Assembly (NCBI RefSeq): GCF_030123105.1
Contig: NZ_CP126095.1
Location: 5,952,001 to 6,016,000, forward strand
Direction: 5' to 3'
Origin: Paenibacillus sp. G2S3
GTDB taxonomy: Bacteria > Bacillota > Bacilli > Paenibacillales > Paenibacillaceae
Length of the DNA: 64,000 nt
The notes beneath the pieces are model-generated. The model ran no database searches. It was not told the origin of the DNA and saw nothing but the letters and a program-made list of their open reading frames with translations. The translations under genes were made by a program, and so were the position numbers. Shown here one piece after another: positions 51,648 through 62,990 of the stretch (within the stretch, counting starts at the first letter, position 1; each line of letters opens with the position of its first letter).

Positions 51648-51721
51648 TGGAGCGGGTGATGGGAATCGAACCCACGCTATCAGCTTGGAAGGCTGAAGTT
51701 CTACCATTGAACTACACCCGC
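51648..51721 (-). tRNA. tRNA-Gly(TCC)
   Basis: The cloverleaf has acceptor GCGGGTG, anticodon loop CTTCCAA (anticodon TCC) and an encoded CCA end. It lies between the two identical proline tRNAs. Confidence 0.93.
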
Positions 51722-51733
51722 AAAGGTGAAAAA

Positions 51734-51807
51734 TCGGGATGACACGATTTGAACATGCGACCCCCTGGTCCCAAACCAGGTGCTCTACCAAGCTGAGCTA
51801 CATCCCG
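51734..51807 (-). tRNA. tRNA-Pro(TGG), copy 1
   Basis: The sequence is the same as the tRNA at 51560-51633, base for base over the 73-bp body: CGGGATG acceptor stem and TGG anticodon. The duplication with a glycine tRNA between suggests a local two-gene duplication. Confidence 0.93.
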
Positions 51808-51836
51808 TTAAAATAATATAATTGCTTAATAAAAAA

Positions 51837-51913
51837 TGGCGCGCCCTGAGAGATTCGAACTCCCGGCCTTTTGATTCGTAGTCAAACGCTCTATCCAGCT
51901 GAGCTAAGGGCGC
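51837..51913 (-). tRNA. tRNA-Arg(ACG)
   Basis: The cloverleaf has acceptor GCGCCCT, anticodon loop CTACGAA (anticodon ACG, normally modified to ICG) and an encoded CCA end. Confidence 0.93.
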
Positions 51914-51921
51914 AAAAATTA

Positions 51922-51996
51922 TGGAGCGGACGACGGGAATCGAACCCGCGACCCTCGCCTTGGCAAGGCGATGCTCTACCGCTGAGCCACGTCCGC
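51922..51996 (-). tRNA. tRNA-Gly(GCC)
   Basis: The cloverleaf has acceptor GCGGACG, anticodon loop TTGCCAA (anticodon GCC) and an encoded CCA end. Confidence 0.93.
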
Positions 51997-52002
51997 AATA
52001 AG

Positions 52003-52086
52003 TGGTGCGCGTGAAGGGACTTGAACCCCCACGTCGTGAAACGCCAGATCCTAAGTCTGGTGCGTCTGCCATTCCGCCACACGCGC
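52003..52086 (-). tRNA. tRNA-Leu(TAG)
   Basis: A class II tRNA with a long variable arm, acceptor GCGCGTG, anticodon loop CTTAGGA (anticodon TAG) and an encoded CCA end. Confidence 0.93.
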
Positions 52087-52101
52087 ATGTAATAATAAAA
52101 G

Positions 52102-52174
52102 TGAGCCATGAAGGACTCGAACCTTCGACACCCTGATTAAAAGTCAGGTGCTCTACCAACTGAGCTAATGGCTC
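52102..52174 (-). tRNA. tRNA-Lys(TTT)
   Basis: The cloverleaf has acceptor GAGCCAT and anticodon loop CTTTTAA (anticodon TTT). CCA is not encoded. Confidence 0.93.
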
Positions 52175-52179
52175 GCACT

Positions 52180-52254
52180 TGGCTGGGGATATAGGATTCG
52201 AACCTATGAGTGACGGAGTCAAAGTCCGTTGCCTTACCGCTTGGCTAATCCCCA
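52180..52254 (-). tRNA. tRNA-Gln(TTG)
   Basis: The cloverleaf has acceptor TGGGGAT, anticodon loop CTTTGAC (anticodon TTG) and an encoded CCA end. Confidence 0.93.
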
Positions 52255-52297
52255 TTGATGATACCTCTATGTTGCCCATAATCTCTCAGGAAGATTA

Positions 52298-52373
52298 TGG
52301 TGGAGGCTGAGGGGATCGAACCCCCGACCCTCTGCTTGTAAGGCAGATGCTCTCCCAGCTGAGCTAAGCCTCC
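52298..52373 (-). tRNA. tRNA-Val(TAC)
   Basis: The cloverleaf has acceptor GGAGGCT, anticodon loop CTTACAA (anticodon TAC) and an encoded CCA end. Confidence 0.93.
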
Positions 52374-52413
52374 ATATCTATGGGACCCTCTAAGGGTAAG
52401 TACAAGTAAAAGT

Positions 52414-52488
52414 TGGTGACCCGTATGGGATTCGAACCCATGTTACCTCCGTGAAAGGGAGGTGTCTTAACCCCTTGACCAACGGGCC
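52414..52488 (-). tRNA. tRNA-Glu(TTC)
   Basis: The cloverleaf has acceptor GGCCCGT, anticodon loop CTTTCAC (anticodon TTC) and an encoded CCA end. Confidence 0.93.
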
Positions 52489-52499
52489 GTGCAAATCTG

Positions 52500-52575
52500 T
52501 GGAGCTCTCAACCGGATTCGAACCGGTGACCTCTTCCTTACCATGGAAGCACTCTACCTGCTGAGCTATGAGAGC
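52500..52575 (-). tRNA. tRNA-Thr(GGT)
   Basis: The cloverleaf has acceptor GCTCTCA, anticodon loop ATGGTAA (anticodon GGT) and an encoded CCA end. Confidence 0.92.
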
Positions 52576-52576
52576 A

Positions 52577-52652
52577 TGGCTCCCCGAACAGGGCTCGAAC
52601 CTGTGACAACTCGATTAACAGTCGAGTGCTCTACCAACTGAGCTATCAGGGA
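52577..52652 (-). tRNA. tRNA-Asn(GTT)
   Basis: The cloverleaf has acceptor TCCCTGA, anticodon loop CTGTTAA (anticodon GTT) and an encoded CCA end. It is the first tRNA after the distal 5S rRNA, only a few bases away. Confidence 0.93.
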
Positions 52653-52656
52653 ATAT

Positions 52657-52774
52657 CCGCTTGGCGGCGTCCTACTCTCCCAGGACCCTTCGGTCCAAGT
52701 ACCATCGGCGCTGGAGGGCTTAACGGTCGTGTTCGGGATGGGTACGCGTGGAACCCCTCCGCTATCGCCACCAA
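52657..52774 (-). rRNA. 5S ribosomal RNA (distal copy)
   Basis: The minus strand has the 5S features GGTGGCGATAGCGGAGGGG, CCCATCCCGAACACG and the closing GGACGCCGCCAAGC. It lies after 23S in the normal place. It differs from the copy at 56227-56344 by one visible base (TACGCGTGG here, TACGTGTGG there, plus-strand sense). Ends are approximate. Confidence 0.95.
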
Positions 52775-52852
52775 ACGGGCATTTACAGCGTAAATGCTCA
52801 GGCTTGATGCCTGAAAACTGAATCCGAATTGAATTTGCGTTTTAAGTATAGG

Positions 52853-55779
<2,927 letters not shown>

Positions 55780-55946
55780 GATTTTTCCGCAGGAAAATAT
55801 CATACAATGACATTTCTCTTGGAATCATCTCACTAATAACATTTACTTGTTTACACAAGTTGCTAAAAGATGTTCTAAAACGCAAATTCGTTTCGGTATC
55901 CAGTTTTCAAGGATCAATGTTTAAAGAAGGTATTGAATTAAAATTA

Positions 55947-56022
55947 TGGTGGAGCCAAGCGGGATCGAACCGCTGACCTCCTGCTTGCAAGGCAGGCGCT
56001 CTCCCAGCTGAGCTATGGCCCC
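55947..56022 (-). tRNA. tRNA-Ala(TGC)
   Basis: A spacer tRNA between 16S and 23S. The cloverleaf has acceptor GGGGCCA, anticodon loop CTTGCAA (anticodon TGC) and an encoded CCA end. Confidence 0.94.
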
Positions 56023-56107
56023 ATGAAATTCACTCCAAAAAGTGAAGTCTAGCTCCGAAGCTAATTCCGATTACTTTTCGGAGGCCTCGTTACTCTATAA
56101 AGTTATA

Positions 56108-56184
56108 TGGTGGGCCTTGGTGGACTCGAACCACCGACCTCACCCTTATCAGAGGTGCGCTCTAACCAACTGAGCTAAAAGCCC
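56108..56184 (-). tRNA. tRNA-Ile(GAT)
   Basis: A spacer tRNA between the proximal 5S and tRNA-Ala. The cloverleaf has acceptor GGGCTTT, anticodon loop CTGATAA (anticodon GAT) and an encoded CCA end. Confidence 0.94.
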
Positions 56185-56226
56185 ATATAACATATATAAC
56201 ATTGTGAATCAACCAATGAATGGTTG

Positions 56227-56344
56227 TCCGCTTGGCGGCGTCCTACTCTCCCAGGACCCTTCGGTCCAAGTACCATCGGCGCTGGAGGGCTTAACGGTCG
56301 TGTTCGGGATGGGTACGTGTGGAACCCCTCCGCTATCGCCACCA
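56227..56344 (-). rRNA. 5S ribosomal RNA (extra copy in the 16S-23S spacer)
   Basis: The sequence matches the distal 5S (52657-52774) at all but one visible position, so it is a full-length, apparently functional 5S gene. Its place between 16S and tRNA-Ile is unusual compared with the standard 16S-tRNA-23S-5S order. Ends are approximate. Confidence 0.93.
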
Positions 56345-56467
56345 AACGTATATGAAAGAGACTTACTCTTTCAAAACTGAACACGAGTGAGTGTTCGAAC
56401 CCGAAGGTTCTATTGTGGAAGCTTAACTTCCGATTTGAATGTCTCCATTGCAGGAAACGATTCTCCA

Positions 56468-58028
<1,561 letters not shown>

Positions 58029-58188
58029 GTATTGAAAAGAGCGATATGCTCATTTTGAAACATCTGACGAGAAAATTAATTCTCTATTTTGGATTTCACT
58101 TTCGTGATTTCCTACTCACTCGTTGTTCAGTTTTCAAAGATCAATGTCTCTCATTTCGTCGTCGTTGTTTGTCAGCGGCGACCTTTAT

Positions 58189-58218
58189 AATATATCACAG
58201 TGTTTCGTTGTTTGGCAA
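58189..58218 (-). promoter_or_regulatory. rRNA operon promoter
   Basis: On the minus strand TTGCCA (58213-58218), an 18-nt spacer and TATATT (58189-58194) lie about 160 bp before 16S, preceded by an A/T-rich tract (58222-58250) that would serve as an UP element. Confidence 0.6.
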
Positions 58219-58278
58219 GTCTTTTTTTTAAAAAGTTTTTTTTAACTTTTCTTGCCTTCCGCTTCCCTTTTACACAAG

Positions 58279-58321
58279 CAAAAGGAGCGCGAGATATAAT
58301 TTATCACGAGCACTCCTTTTT
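58279..58321 (-). terminator. Terminator of the small conserved gene upstream of the rRNA operon
   Basis: On the minus strand AAAAGGAGTGCTCGTGATA pairs imperfectly with TATCTCGCGCTCCTTTT, giving a T-rich 3' side. It lies between the 58385-58615 gene and the rRNA promoter. Confidence 0.6.
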
Positions 58322-58384
58322 AGTCAAGCTATTTTATTAAAAAATCTTAAATCACTATAAGACTCTTGCATTTACCACCTATCC

Positions 58385-58615
58385 TCAGTGTTTATACTGA
58401 GAAGAACGTCCACCCCATGCATACTTAGAAAGCTCTTTCTGAGGAGCAAAACGAGCATACATACGAAATACAGTCTTATATCTATTGGCGATGGCATGCC
58501 TGATATTTTGGTCCAAGCGCTGATCGCTCAAATCTAACAGCATCTCATCGAGTTCTTTCCGCAAAACATAATCCAGTTCCTTGCATTCTTTTTCGTTAAA
58601 CAACATTCCCAACAT
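58385..58615 (-). CDS. Small hypothetical protein
   Basis: The 76-residue protein starts MLGMLFNEKECKELDYVLRK, chosen because AAGGAGG lies 8 nt before this ATG; an ATG six codons upstream overlaps that site. It is a helical, charged, cytoplasmic protein (ELDEMLLDLSDQRLDQNIRH; AIANRYKTVFRMYARFAPQK) ending in a basic tail. The good ribosome site and regular composition indicate a real gene. I do not recognise a function. Confidence 0.7.
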   Translation of the reverse strand: MLGMLFNEKECKELDYVLRKELDEMLLDLSDQRLDQNIRHAIANRYKTVFRMYARFAPQKELSKYAWGGRSSQYKH

Positions 58616-58867
58616 ATGCTTGGCCTCCTTCATGAAGTTGCAAGTAACACATTCACTAAAACCAAAAACCCCTTGTACATAATTAGTTAGTCCATCTCAT
58701 GGAGAAAGCTGCCTTAAGATCCTCTTACACTAGATTAACCGGAGTACTCTTTTTATAACCATAATTATTAAAAATTCCCTTTATGGTTTCGTCACGATTA
58801 TATACTTCTGACCTTTAGGCAATCCTTGGATGAATAGCTTTAATGTTATGCTCCATTCTCGGAAGTT

Positions 58868-59479
58868 TTATGATAAAAGAGAAAAAGTTATTGTGCTTTC
58901 AATGATGGCTGCAACAAATAACAGGATTACTGTCCAAATAGATGCTGTAAGTGTTTGACGCATGAACGAAGACCAATCAACACCTCTGTTCACTTTTTTA
59001 GTGGATGAGCTAAATATACTTGCAAGAACTTTACCTCCGAACTGCAGTCCAAATGCACAAGCAATAATGATCGCTGGAATCTCTATAATCCCATGTGGCA
59101 GCAGTCCTTTTACTATTAGTTCGAACAAATCCTGTCCTTGCAATGCTGATAAATGAATCAGATAGCCGATAACCGCTCCATTAATAAATAAGAATATGGC
59201 TGGCAGTATACCGAACAACGCTCCTAAAAATATGATAAGAACACCTTTGATGCTGTTATTCAAAAATATAAATACAAAGAAGCTCCATTGCGGATTAGAA
59301 GAATCTCTAAGGTTGCCACTGATTTCACTGAGCCCCTCCAATTGCTGAACCAATAACTTTTCCAGACTGCTAGTAGCGACCCACCCTATAACCGCTCCTA
59401 CTGCGAAGAGCAGACAGGATAGCAATAAAGCCTTCCGGATCGTTTTAAGATCTTTAACAAACGTGAAGAACGACAACAT
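58868..59479 (-). CDS. Stage II sporulation protein M-like membrane protein
   Basis: The protein of about 203 residues starts MLSFFTFVKDLKTIRKALLL, chosen because AGGAGGG lies 5 nt before the ATG. It has about five membrane segments (LLLSCLLFAVGAVIGWVA; GVLIIFLGALFGILPAIFLF; LLPHGIIEIPAIIIACAFGL; TVILLFVAAIIESTITFSLL). The GLLPHGIIEIPAI segment is the SpoIIM/DUF95 signature. It may be SpoIIM itself or a paralogue. It diverges from pdaB within a sporulation gene neighbourhood. Confidence 0.8.
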   Translation of the reverse strand: MLSFFTFVKDLKTIRKALLLSCLLFAVGAVIGWVATSSLEKLLVQQLEGLSEISGNLRDSSNPQWSFFVFIFLNNSIKGVLIIFLGALFGILPAIFLFINGAVIGYLIHLSALQGQDLFELIVKGLLPHGIIEIPAIIIACAFGLQFGGKVLASIFSSSTKKVNRGVDWSSFMRQTLTASIWTVILLFVAAIIESTITFSLLS

Positions 59480-59587
59480 AAATACCCTCCTGAAATTGTG
59501 ATCTCTGTTTCTTAGGTCATAACCGTGCGGTACGAGCATACATTTAGAACAAACAAGCATTTCGCATGGGAGAGGAGCGCTGTCATT

Positions 59588-60391
59588 ATGAATTCTTTTT
59601 ATGTATTCAGCGGCAAAAAGATTAAACGATTCATCTATATCTTCGCCGCTGTGCTTCTTGCTGCTGGAGTTGTCTATGTCGAGAGGGGAAACATAACCGT
59701 TTTTTCTGAATCCGGACCTTCTGCGATCTACAGTGTACCCACAGAGAAGAAGCTGATTGCCCTGACCTTCGATATTAGCTGGGGGGAGAAAAGACCCGAA
59801 CCGATTTTGAAGGTACTTGAAGACAAGAAAGTGGACAAAGCCACCTTCTTCCTGTCGTCACCATGGAGTAAGACTCACCCGGACATTGTAACCAACATCA
59901 AGAATGCAGGTTTTGAAATCGGAAGTCATGGTCATAAACACGTCAATTACAGCACACTAAGCAACGAAGAAATTCGTACACAGATCTCAACAGCTCACAC
60001 CGTACTTACCGAATTAACTGGCACTGAGCCCAATTTGATTCGTATGCCTAATGGAGATTTTGACAAAAGAGTCCTTCAGGTTGCCAATGATCTCGGTTAC
60101 AAGGTCATTCAATGGGATACAGACTCCCTGGATTGGAAGAACATCGGCGTAGACAATATCGTGAAGCGTGTAACGACAAAAGCGCATCCAGGTGATATCG
60201 TCCTTCTACATGCCAGTGATTCCTGCAAACAAACACATGAAGCACTTCCACTCATTATCGACGAGCTCCGCAGACAAGGTTATGAATTCGTTACCGTCTC
60301 TGAGCTGATTAGTCAAAGCAACACCGAAGGTAAAGAAGTTCGCGACTCAGCTTCACTTAGTAATGCCGTTGAGGACGCAGCAGGACTGTAA
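59588..60391 (+). CDS. pdaB: Sporulation polysaccharide deacetylase PdaB
   Basis: The 267-residue protein has one N-terminal membrane anchor (FIYIFAAVLLAAGVVYV) and a NodB deacetylase domain: LTFDISWGE (catalytic and metal Asp position), GSHGHKH (metal His pair), a MPNGDFDKR loop, IQWDTDSLDW and IVLLHASD. The usual second Asp of the TFDD motif is replaced by Ile (TFDI), as in PdaB proteins. PdaB is needed for spore cortex stability in B. subtilis, where it lies next to kbaA and gerD, as here. Confidence 0.9.
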   Translation: MNSFYVFSGKKIKRFIYIFAAVLLAAGVVYVERGNITVFSESGPSAIYSVPTEKKLIALTFDISWGEKRPEPILKVLEDKKVDKATFFLSSPWSKTHPDIVTNIKNAGFEIGSHGHKHVNYSTLSNEEIRTQISTAHTVLTELTGTEPNLIRMPNGDFDKRVLQVANDLGYKVIQWDTDSLDWKNIGVDNIVKRVTTKAHPGDIVLLHASDSCKQTHEALPLIIDELRRQGYEFVTVSELISQSNTEGKEVRDSASLSNAVEDAAGL

Positions 60392-60440
60392 GCACTTTTC
60401 AATCTCTGGTGCCGTAATGGATGTTGATCTGCCCAAAGGA

Positions 60441-61262
60441 TTAATGACGTGGAGAAATGAGTTCCGATATATCGGGTGTGGGGGTATTCAGCTTCGGATA
60501 GCTCAGATCCAGACTCTCCAGTGTCTTTACAACGATGGATAAGGTCAAATAGTTGCGGTACCATTGATGATTGGCGGGTATCCAGTACCAGAGTGCTTTA
60601 TCTATGCTAGTTTCCTTAAAAACATCTTCATATGCTTCTTGGTAATCATCCCAATACTCCCGCTCCTGGAGATCACTTGCATCGAATTTCCAGTGTTTTT
60701 TGGGATCTTCTAGCCGTTCCTTGATTTTCTTTAACTGCTTCTCTTTAGAAATATGCAGAAAAAGCTTGATAATTGTCGTCCCCTCTTCCACCAGCATTTC
60801 CTCGAACTGCCGTATGTAACGAAAGCGGCGCTTCAAGTCATCCTTTTTTAACCCTCCGTGTACCCGTGGTACCAATACATCTTCATAGTGTGAGCGGTTA
60901 AATGCAGAGATATAGCCCTTAGGGGGTGTCTTCTGATGTACCCTCCATAAAAAATCATGAGCCTCTTCCTCTAGAGATGGTTTCTTGAAGCTGGTGACTA
61001 TAAATCCTTGTGGATTGATGCCTGAAAAAATATGCTTAACCGTGCCATCCTTACCGCTGGAATCCATTCCTTGCAGAATAACAAGCAGCGAATGCTTTTT
61101 CTGAGCAAACAGAATATCTTGTAGCTCTGCCAAACGTGCTTTAAGCTCTTCTGTTTTGGCTTCTGCTTCTTTTTTGGATTTAAAAATACCTGTGTCGTCC
61201 GGATCCAGCTTGTTAAGCCGGATTTCTTTTGTGTCTTTTATCATATAGCGCTTGATGTCCAT
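60441..61262 (-). CDS. Polyphosphate kinase 2 family protein
   Basis: The protein of about 273 residues starts MDIKRYMIKDTKEIRLNKLD (AGGAGGGG 5 nt upstream). It shows Walker A GMDSSGKDG, the lid module FNRSHYEDVLVPRVHG, FEEMLVEEGTTIIKLFLHIS and KHWKFDASDLQEREYWDDYQ. PPK2 enzymes transfer phosphate between polyphosphate and nucleotides; class III-like members phosphorylate AMP and ADP. It is converging with pdaB and has no clear link to the sporulation genes. Confidence 0.88.
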   Translation of the reverse strand: MDIKRYMIKDTKEIRLNKLDPDDTGIFKSKKEAEAKTEELKARLAELQDILFAQKKHSLLVILQGMDSSGKDGTVKHIFSGINPQGFIVTSFKKPSLEEEAHDFLWRVHQKTPPKGYISAFNRSHYEDVLVPRVHGGLKKDDLKRRFRYIRQFEEMLVEEGTTIIKLFLHISKEKQLKKIKERLEDPKKHWKFDASDLQEREYWDDYQEAYEDVFKETSIDKALWYWIPANHQWYRNYLTLSIVVKTLESLDLSYPKLNTPTPDISELISPRH

Positions 61263-61314
61263 ATATTCCCCTCCTAAAAGTTTTGTGAGCGTTACTCCAC
61301 TTGTGTTACATCGT

Positions 61315-61415
61315 ACAAAACTCACTTCGGAAGCATCTACTTAGTTTTGTAAAGCATATGCACCATTGATGAGCCTCGAACAAAACTCGCATCGGAAGCA
61401 TACACTTAGTTTTGT
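61315..61415. repeat. Two 36-bp direct repeats with inverted ends
   Basis: Copies at 61315-61350 and 61380-61415 share ACAAAACTC, TCGGAAGCAT and CTTAGTTTTGT. Each unit starts ACAAAACT and ends AGTTTTGT, so it can also form a hairpin. A further AGTTTTGT half lies at 61279-61286. It lies in the 5' region of the PPK2 gene and looks like a dispersed intergenic repeat. Confidence 0.65.
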
Positions 61416-61480
61416 GGTCGTATCGTTCTTTAAGATTAACCTCCACAATCAGATTTTAATCGTTAAGATACAGTAAGAGC

Positions 61481-61516
61481 AAAAAACCCCGTCTTCTGAG
61501 ATCAGAGCACGGGGTT
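61481..61516 (-). terminator. kbaA terminator
   Basis: On the minus strand AACCCCGTGCTCTGA folds with TCAGAAGACGGGGTT and is followed by TTTTTT, about 25 bp after the kbaA stop. Confidence 0.85.
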
Positions 61517-61541
61517 CATTGTTTAGCGCCTTCCCCGTTCA

Positions 61542-62141
61542 TTATCCGGCTGCCGGCTTCAGAATACGGTGAAGCATCAAAATTTGGAATGCATTACAAG
61601 CGATAAGTGGAACAACAATAAATACCGTCGCACTATCAACACCTATACGGAGCACACCAATAACTTCCACAATTGAAATAGCTGTCATAAAAAAGAGGGT
61701 TGGAATCAAAGCTGAGATGTTTGTACTTTTCACTTTGAAATAAGACACAATAATAGCTGCTAGCAAAATAGCGATTCCTAAAATTAGATCAGACGTAACA
61801 TTTCTTTCTCCGCCAACGACGGTACGCAAAAAAATCAGTTCAAGCAATGCGAGCACAGAAAGCACTAGTTGTATGTATTTCCAAACCTTTTGTGGAAAAA
61901 CGCCGTTGCCCATATAATTCAAAATCAAATAGGCAAAAAAACCAAGTTGCGAATAAACGCTTACAAGCATACCGTAGCCAAGCAGAATCAGCGGGTATAA
62001 AAAGAAATCCCCGACACTTTTGAAATCAATCTTACCATTTACGAATTGCAGTGCCAGACCAGCGATTACAGCCCCACCCGCTCCTATAAGAAGGGTAGTC
62101 CAAAATAAATGAAACCATTTTTTTATACTCAGCCAATTCAC
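61542..62141 (-). CDS. kbaA: KinB-signalling pathway activation protein KbaA
   Basis: The protein of about 199 residues has six membrane segments (LLIGAGGAVIAGLALQF; YPLILLGYGMLVSVYSQLGF; DLILGIAILLAAIIVSYF; IPTLFFMTAISIVEVIGVL). Sequence and position between gerD and pdaB fit KbaA, which activates the KinB branch of the sporulation phosphorelay. The start is uncertain. The first candidate is GTG (62139-62141), but it directly abuts the AGGAG site. A CTG three codons later (62130-62132, giving SIKKWFHLFWTT after Met) has better spacing and matches the usual N-terminus. Confidence 0.85.
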   Translation of the reverse strand: MNWLSIKKWFHLFWTTLLIGAGGAVIAGLALQFVNGKIDFKSVGDFFLYPLILLGYGMLVSVYSQLGFFAYLILNYMGNGVFPQKVWKYIQLVLSVLALLELIFLRTVVGGERNVTSDLILGIAILLAAIIVSYFKVKSTNISALIPTLFFMTAISIVEVIGVLRIGVDSATVFIVVPLIACNAFQILMLHRILKPAAG

Positions 62142-62220
62142 CTCCTCTTGTCAGATTTATTTTACCAAGGATACCGACAAAACACCATTACACCCACAAC
62201 ATAAATGTACTCTAATGCGG

Positions 62221-62227
62221 CATAATA
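62221..62227 (+). promoter_or_regulatory. Candidate sigma-G-type -10 box of gerD
   Basis: CATAATA (62221-62227) lies 34 bp before the gerD start, with GCGG just before it; it fits the forespore sigma-G -10 pattern CATNNTA. A weak ACATAA lies about 17 nt upstream. gerD is sigma-G-dependent in B. subtilis. Confidence 0.4.
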
Positions 62228-62261
62228 CATCTAGAGAATCCTATAAAGGAGGGCAGCGCCA

Positions 62262-62933
62262 ATGAAATGGAGATTTATCGGATCTGTGGGTTTGGCATTG
62301 AGCTTTGTTATGGCCTTAACGGCTTGCGGAAGTGAGCAGAGCAGTTCTTCTTCCGGACAAGGCAGTTATAAAGAAACGAAGACCATGGTTTTAGATATAT
62401 TGAAAAGCGATGAGGGTAAAAAAGCGGTTGAGGAATCATTATCAAGCTCCAGCTCTAGCGGTACCAGTGGAATGAGCATGAAGATGATGCCACTTCAAAC
62501 AACAGAGGAAATTAAGCTCGCTGTTAAAAATACTCTTACTGCGCCGGAATATCAGAAGGAAATTGAGAAAATAATGACTGATCCCAAGTTTGCGGGCGAT
62601 TTTGCTAAAGCCATTCAATCGCAAAGCAAGGAGCTACACCTTCAGCTAATTAAGGACCCAACTTATCAGAAATCAGTCGAAGAAATTATGAAATCTCCAG
62701 AAATGATGACAATGTTTCTAAATCTCACCAAAACACCTGATTACCGTAAACAATCCATGAAGACCATGCAGGAATCAATGCAAACCCCATTATTCCGTAT
62801 GGAAGTATTAAATTTACTTAAAAAAGTCGTACAAGAAGAACTTGAACCCAAGGAGAAAAAGGAAAAAGGCAGTGAAGGCGGCGAAAAACAGGAAAGCGGT
62901 GGCGGCGGTAGCGGCGATGATTCAAGTTCTTAA
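62262..62933 (+). CDS. gerD: Spore germination lipoprotein GerD
   Basis: The 223-residue protein has a lipoprotein signal (MKWRFIGSVGLALSFVM, lipobox LTAC), a Ser-rich linker, a helical core (EIKLAVKNTLTAPEYQKEIE; KSVEEIMKSPEMMTMFLNLT) and a Glu/Lys/Gly/Ser-rich C-terminal tail. It organises germinant receptors into the germinosome in the inner spore membrane of Bacillus. The gene lies between kbaA and mrp/salA and diverges from kbaA, the conserved Bacillales order. Confidence 0.93.
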   Translation: MKWRFIGSVGLALSFVMALTACGSEQSSSSSGQGSYKETKTMVLDILKSDEGKKAVEESLSSSSSSGTSGMSMKMMPLQTTEEIKLAVKNTLTAPEYQKEIEKIMTDPKFAGDFAKAIQSQSKELHLQLIKDPTYQKSVEEIMKSPEMMTMFLNLTKTPDYRKQSMKTMQESMQTPLFRMEVLNLLKKVVQEELEPKEKKEKGSEGGEKQESGGGGSGDDSSS

Positions 62934-62979
62934 AAAAGAGGCCTTATCCCACTAATAAGTGTGGGAAGGCCTCTTTTTC
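62932..62979. terminator. Bidirectional terminator between gerD and mrp/salA
   Basis: AAAAAGAGGCCTTATCCCAC and GTGTGGGAAGGCCTCTTTTT form a long stem with T tracts on both strands. It serves the converging gerD and mrp genes. Confidence 0.9.
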
Positions 62980-62990
62980 ATGCACAGGAA

